NCBI GenBank assembly: GCA_902805985.1
Contig: CADCUW010000700.1
Coordinates: 1 to 8,833, forward strand
DNA from: an uncultured Rubrobacteraceae bacterium
Lineage (GTDB): Bacteria; Actinomycetota; Rubrobacteria; Rubrobacterales; Rubrobacteraceae
Length of the DNA stretch: 8,833 bases
Direction of reading: 5' to 3'
Both the position numbers and the translations under genes were made by a program. This document shows positions 6,275-8,833 of the stretch, in pieces. Every line of letters starts with the position of its first letter. The first letter of the stretch is position 1. Below the pieces are notes generated by a model that was not told the DNA's origin, ran no database searches, and worked only from the letters and a program-made list of their open reading frames with translations.

Positions 6275-7483
6275 ATGTCTTATCTGAAGGAGACGGCTAG
6301 GAGAGAGGGGCTCCTGTTCGTGCTGCTCGTCTTCGGCGCGAGCCGCCTCCTCTACCTCGCGGCCGGCTCCCTGTTCGCGAACGTCGTGCCGGTCTCGCGC
6401 TTTCAGGCCGTCACCATGGACGTGCCGTTCGGCAGGATGGGCCTCTGGTCGCACTGGGACGGGGAGCACTACGTGGCGCTGGCGGCGGGCGGTTACCTGC
6501 AGCCGCCGGAGCAGGTCTCGCCGGCCTTCTTTCCCCTCTACCCCTTGCTGATCAGGTCCTTCGGGGAGCTCTTCGGGGGTCCTGTGACGTGGGCGGCGCT
6601 CTCGGCGTGGGGGCCCCTGATCTCGCTGTCGGCACTGCCCTTCGCCCTCTTCTTCGTCTACCGCATAGCCGAGGACCAGTGGGACACGGGCGTCGCCAGG
6701 GGCGCGGTCCTGGCCCTGGCCTTCTTCCCGACGGCCTTCTTCCTGAACGCGGCCTACACGGAGAGCCTCTTCCTGGCGCTCTCGGCGGGCTCGTTGTGGG
6801 CGGCGAGGGTCAGGAGGGACCTGCTGCTGGCGTGCCTATTCGCGGGCCTCGCCGCGGCCACGCGCAACGTCGGCATCTTCCTGCTCGCCCCCTTGGCCTA
6901 CGAGTGGTTCAGGAACAGGGACCTCTACCGCTGGCGCGGCCTCTACCTGGCGCTCGCCCCCTCGGGCCTCGTCGCCTACGCGGCCTACCTCTGGCTGCGC
7001 TTCGGCGACCCGCTGCTCTTCTACACGGACCAGCAGAAGTGGGGCCGGGAGCCCGCCGGCCCCGTCGCCACCGTCGTCAAGGCCTACAGCTCCGCGGCCG
7101 AGGGGGCCAACCGCCTCCTCGACCCGCGACTGTGGTCCGACCCGACGCTCGCGAGCCTCGCCGACCATCTGGCCGGGGCCGCCAACCTCTACAACCTGCT
7201 CTTCTTCCTCTTCGCCGTGGTGGTCCTGCTCGCGGGCCTGCGCGACCTCCCGCCGGACCTGGCCCTCTACGCCTTCCTGCTCGTCCTACCCGCCGCCCTC
7301 TTCGGCACGCCCCAGAACCCCCTCATGGGCGCCCCCCGCTACGTCCTCGTCGCCTTCCCCCTGTTCATCGTGCTCGGCATGCTGCACAGAGACCGCCCCG
7401 TCTTCGTGACGGGCCTCGTCCTGAGCACCGCCCTCTCGCTGGTCTTCTGCGCCCTGTTCGTGAGCTGGAGGTTCGTGGCGTAA
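6275..7483 (+). CDS. PIG-V/Gpi18-type integral membrane mannosyltransferase
   Basis: 402 aa with roughly ten membrane segments. It carries the hallmarks of the bacterial relatives of PIG-V (Pfam Mannosyl_trans2, CAZy GT76): WDGEHYVALAAGGY (61-74) with D62 as the likely catalytic acid in the first outer loop, FFPLYPLL (85-92), FFPTAFFLNAAYTESLFL (150-167), ATRNVGIF (195-202) and APRYVL (353-358) near the C-terminus. Eukaryotic PIG-V adds a mannose to GPI from dolichol-phosphomannose; bacterial members probably use polyprenyl-phosphate sugars to decorate lipids or glycans, which is inference here. The ATG at 6275 is chosen over the in-frame ATG at 6224 because the latter lies inside a TATAAT box and lacks a ribosome site, whereas GCGGAG precedes 6275. 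It is 176 bases after GT-C gene 2, probably with its own transcript. The stop codon lies inside a 13-bp inverted repeat. Confidence 0.92.
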   Translation: MSYLKETARREGLLFVLLVFGASRLLYLAAGSLFANVVPVSRFQAVTMDVPFGRMGLWSHWDGEHYVALAAGGYLQPPEQVSPAFFPLYPLLIRSFGELFGGPVTWAALSAWGPLISLSALPFALFFVYRIAEDQWDTGVARGAVLALAFFPTAFFLNAAYTESLFLALSAGSLWAARVRRDLLLACLFAGLAAATRNVGIFLLAPLAYEWFRNRDLYRWRGLYLALAPSGLVAYAAYLWLRFGDPLLFYTDQQKWGREPAGPVATVVKAYSSAAEGANRLLDPRLWSDPTLASLADHLAGAANLYNLLFFLFAVVVLLAGLRDLPPDLALYAFLLVLPAALFGTPQNPLMGAPRYVLVAFPLFIVLGMLHRDRPVFVTGLVLSTALSLVFCALFVSWRFVA

Positions 7484-7636
7484 GGCTTTGAGGTTCGAGG
7501 CATCAGGAACGGCGGCCGGTGGCCGATCCCCGCGGTCCCCAGGAGACGCGGGCCAGAGTTGTCTCCCCGCGATCGGGTTGGGGCGACGACCGGGAGCCCC
7601 GTAACAGGACCTTAGGCTTAGAGCCTCAAAGCCTTA
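7481..7636. repeat. 156-bp spacer bounded by 13-bp perfect inverted repeats at two convergent stop codons
   Basis: TAAGGCTTTGAGG (7481-7493) is the exact reverse complement of 7624-7636. The TAA of each copy is the stop codon of the gene that enters it: the mannosyltransferase from the left and the RTX protein from the right. TA ends on both arms recall the TA target duplication of mariner/IS630-type miniature elements. The interior has a CCCGCG/CGCGGG hairpin (7529-7552) and a small AGGCT/AGCCT hairpin (7614-7626), but no coding potential. A bidirectional terminator, a miniature element or gene conversion are all possible. Confidence 0.6.
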
Positions 7637-8035
7637 TCCTGGGTAGACGGACTCGCAGTCGGAATAGACCAGGTCTCCACGGTCTACGCTCACGGAGTCC
7701 GTGCCCGGGCCGCAGCCCACGCGGTCCGTCGCGCCGTCTTTCGCCTCGATAAAGTCGTCCCCGGCACCTCCGAGGACGTCGTCCCTTCCGGGGCCGCCGT
7801 AGATCTCATCATCCCCCGCGCCGCCGTAGAGGGTGTCGCCGCCGGCGGCCCCATGGAGGGTGTCCCCGCCGTCGAAGCCCGCGAGGCGATTCGCCCCGGC
7901 AGAGCCGCGCAGGGCGTTGTCGCCCCTGCCGCCGATCTCGACGCCGGCCAGCGCGTCCCCGGCGGCCAGGCAGAGCATGATGACCCCGACCGCGGCGACG
8001 AGCGCCCCGGTCCACCGCAACCCGCGCTCGCCCAC
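7634..8035 (-). CDS. Small secreted RTX-type calcium-binding repeat protein
   Basis: 133 aa from the GTG at 8035. Residues 9-26 form a signal-peptide core, cleaved most likely after A-L-A30. From residue 35 onward there are seven or more nonapeptides of the GGxGxDxxx type (for example GGAGDDEIY, GGPGRDDVL, GGAGDDFIE), the hemolysin-type calcium-binding repeat that coils into a parallel beta-roll around Ca2+. It ends with GCGPGTDSVSVDRGDLVYSD followed by CESV, a two-cysteine cap common in small actinobacterial members. An in-frame ATG at 8155 would add 40 residues. I disfavour it because the added part has much lower third-position GC, would push the signal core deep into the protein, and the ATG overlaps a -10-like TAGAAT. 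The ribosome site for 8035 is weak (GGGGCGG). Probably a structural or ion-binding wall protein; no catalytic domain is present. Confidence 0.8.
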   Translation of the reverse strand: MGERGLRWTGALVAAVGVIMLCLAAGDALAGVEIGGRGDNALRGSAGANRLAGFDGGDTLHGAAGGDTLYGGAGDDEIYGGPGRDDVLGGAGDDFIEAKDGATDRVGCGPGTDSVSVDRGDLVYSDCESVYPG

Positions 8036-8179
8036 GCGACGGCCGCCCCGGCCAGCAGGAACCGGAAGAACGGTCGTGCCCCTGGAGCTCAAGACGCCGC
8101 CCGGCGGCGACGGGGTGACCGGGCTCTCTGCGGAAAACGTCCCATGCAGGCGCATTCTAGGGTGCGCCGAACGTTCCCT

Positions 8180-8220
8180 GGTTAAAAGCCCGAAACATCC
8201 GGCTTAAATCTCGGTTAAAA
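8180..8220. promoter_or_regulatory. Candidate Pho-box cluster in the phoX/RTX divergent promoter region
   Basis: GGTTAAAA (8180-8187), GCTTAAAT (8202-8209) and GGTTAAAA (8213-8220) fall in an 11-base register (offsets 0, 22, 33; the unit at 8191 is degenerate). Eleven-base phasing of 6-7-base half-sites is the known layout of PhoP/PhoB operators. Read on the minus strand, the sites are TTTTAACC-like and end 20 bases before the TAGAAT box of the RTX gene. Confidence 0.55.
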
Positions 8221-8288
8221 CGGTTCGGGCCCCCGGAACCGGTGTCACCCCTGCCCGGCGTGTAACGGCGCTTACCGGAGGAACGGAC

Positions 8289-8318
8289 ATTTAATCCAGA
8301 GTTTACGCGCATGAAACC
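8289..8318 (+). promoter_or_regulatory. Second, weaker set of 11-bp-spaced half-sites proximal to phoX
   Basis: TTTAATC (8290), GTTTACG (8301) and TGAAACC (8312) start 11 bases apart. The first two match moderately and the third poorly. The set ends about 32 bases before the phoX -10, a reasonable activator position. Confidence 0.3.
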
Positions 8319-8349
8319 CTTGCGGCAGGGTCGCTACTTAACATACTCT

Positions 8350-8355
8350 GATAAT
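8350..8355 (+). promoter_or_regulatory. -10 element of phoX
   Basis: GATAAT (5 of 6 to consensus), with no recognisable -35 at 17 bases (AGGGTC), consistent with an activator-dependent promoter. Expected +1 is near 8362, about 27 bases before the GTG. The preceding ACTCTG is also found in the motif upstream of both GT-C genes. Confidence 0.5.
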
Positions 8356-8388
8356 GGATCTTTACCCTAGGGTGGGAAGGGAGTGCGC

Positions 8389-8833
8389 GTGGCGAAATGG
8401 TCGGGCGTTCAGCGGATCAAAAAGGAGAAGCGTGACCGGAGGGCGGGCGTCTCCCCGGGCGTGACCCGCAGGAGTTTCCTCACGTTCCTCGGGGCGGGAT
8501 CGGCGGCCCTGGCCGCCGGGAGCGCCGGGGTGGCGATCAGTCCGGCCGGGGCGCAGGAAGGCTTCTCGGGCGCGGCCTCCACCCCGTACGAGGGTGACTC
8601 CGCCGGGTCCTTCGGGCTCTCCTTCGAGCCCATAGAGCCGACGGACGCCGACAAGTTGGTCCTGCCCGAGGGCTTCAAGTTCGACATCATCCGCCGGTGG
8701 GGAGAGCCGGTTACCGCTGACAGGAACTTCGGGTACAACAACGACTACGTCGCGTACTTCCCCATCGACGCCCTGCAGGGCGGCACGAACAGCGAGGACG
8801 GCCTCCTGTGGGTCAACCACGAGTACACGAACC
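8389..8833 (+). CDS. phoX: PhoX-family alkaline phosphatase, Tat-exported (partial, C-terminus beyond window)
   Basis: Releases phosphate from organic phosphomonoesters outside the cell; PhoX enzymes are monomeric, use calcium and iron, and are usually induced by phosphate starvation. The first 148 residues are visible. A twin-arginine signal T26-R27-R28-S-F-L is followed by a hydrophobic core and an A-G-A55 cleavage site. The mature part shows DKLVLPEGFKFDIIRRWGEP, then NFGYNNDYVAYFPID and DGLLWVNHEYTN, which is diagnostic for this family (DUF839). The GTG at 8389 has GGGAG five bases upstream; an in-frame GTG six bases earlier (8383) is a possible alternative. Phased Pho-box-like repeats lie in its upstream region, and an RTX calcium-binding protein is divergently encoded. 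Family assignment is firm; activity depends on residues beyond the window. Confidence 0.92.
   Translation, partial: MAKWSGVQRIKKEKRDRRAGVSPGVTRRSFLTFLGAGSAALAAGSAGVAISPAGAQEGFSGAASTPYEGDSAGSFGLSFEPIEPTDADKLVLPEGFKFDIIRRWGEPVTADRNFGYNNDYVAYFPIDALQGGTNSEDGLLWVNHEYTN

Larger units (their letters stand above)
8036..8388. other. 353-bp divergent regulatory region between RTX gene and phoX
   Basis: No gene if the RTX protein starts at 8035. It holds a minus-strand -10-like TAGAAT (8154-8159), phased TTAA-type repeats (8180-8220), a dyad CGGTTC/GAACCG (8221-8241), a second set of 11-bp-spaced T-rich half-sites (8290, 8301, 8312) and the phoX -10 (8350-8355). Confidence 0.65.

Noticed and set aside
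6589..7491. 300-codon second plus-strand frame inside the mannosyltransferase gene
   Set aside because: Arg/Pro/Gly-rich off-frame product; PIG-V motifs are all in the other frame.
7838..7935. Periodic DNA in the RTX gene resembling a short tandem repeat or CRISPR-like array
   Set aside because: The 27-base period is explained by nonapeptide coding repeats; units are too degenerate and have no spacers.

Overview
The window looks like chromosomal DNA from a high-GC actinobacterium, most likely a Rubrobacter-type organism. The reasons are very strong G/C third-position bias, frequent GTG and TTG starts, use of AGG for arginine, and small secreted Ca-binding repeat proteins and lipoproteins of a kind I associate with that group. 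The genus is an inference from composition and protein style, not a database match. I saw no rRNA, tRNA, CRISPR array, transposase or phage gene.

Layout: (1) 1-614, minus: the N-terminal two fifths of a lipoprotein sulfatase of the N-acetylglucosamine-6-sulfatase type, running off the left edge. (2) 809-2869, plus: a 686-aa polytopic membrane protein of apparent GT-C architecture. (3) 2824-3537, minus: an uncharacterised lipoprotein whose 3' end overlaps the end of gene 2 and whose start region carries a strong promoter and a 15-bp perfect inverted repeat. (4) 3538-3986: a 449-bp regulatory-looking intergenic region with hairpins and an 11-bp-phased direct repeat. (5) 3987-6098, plus: a 703-aa full-length paralogue of gene 2. 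(6) 6275-7483, plus: a PIG-V/Gpi18-type mannosyltransferase with its own good promoter. (7) 7481-7636: a 156-bp spacer bounded by 13-bp inverted repeats, each starting exactly at the stop codon of one of two convergent genes. (8) 7634-8035, minus: a small secreted RTX-type calcium-binding protein. (9) 8036-8388: a divergent intergenic region with 11-bp-phased TTAA-type repeats that look like Pho boxes. (10) 8389-8833, plus: the N-terminus of a Tat-exported PhoX-type alkaline phosphatase, running off the right edge.

How it may fit together: three large polytopic proteins (two GT-C-like paralogues and a PIG-V homologue) point to building or decorating a cell-surface glycan or glycolipid outside the membrane. 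The sulfatase, two lipoproteins, RTX protein and PhoX are all predicted to be exported, so the window is a cell-envelope and nutrient-scavenging region. The same type of 11-bp-phased GTTAA repeat lies upstream of phoX and upstream of the second GT-C paralogue. The most testable new idea here is therefore that phosphate limitation controls both the phosphatase and a surface-glycan enzyme. All regulatory sites were read by eye and none has been tested statistically.
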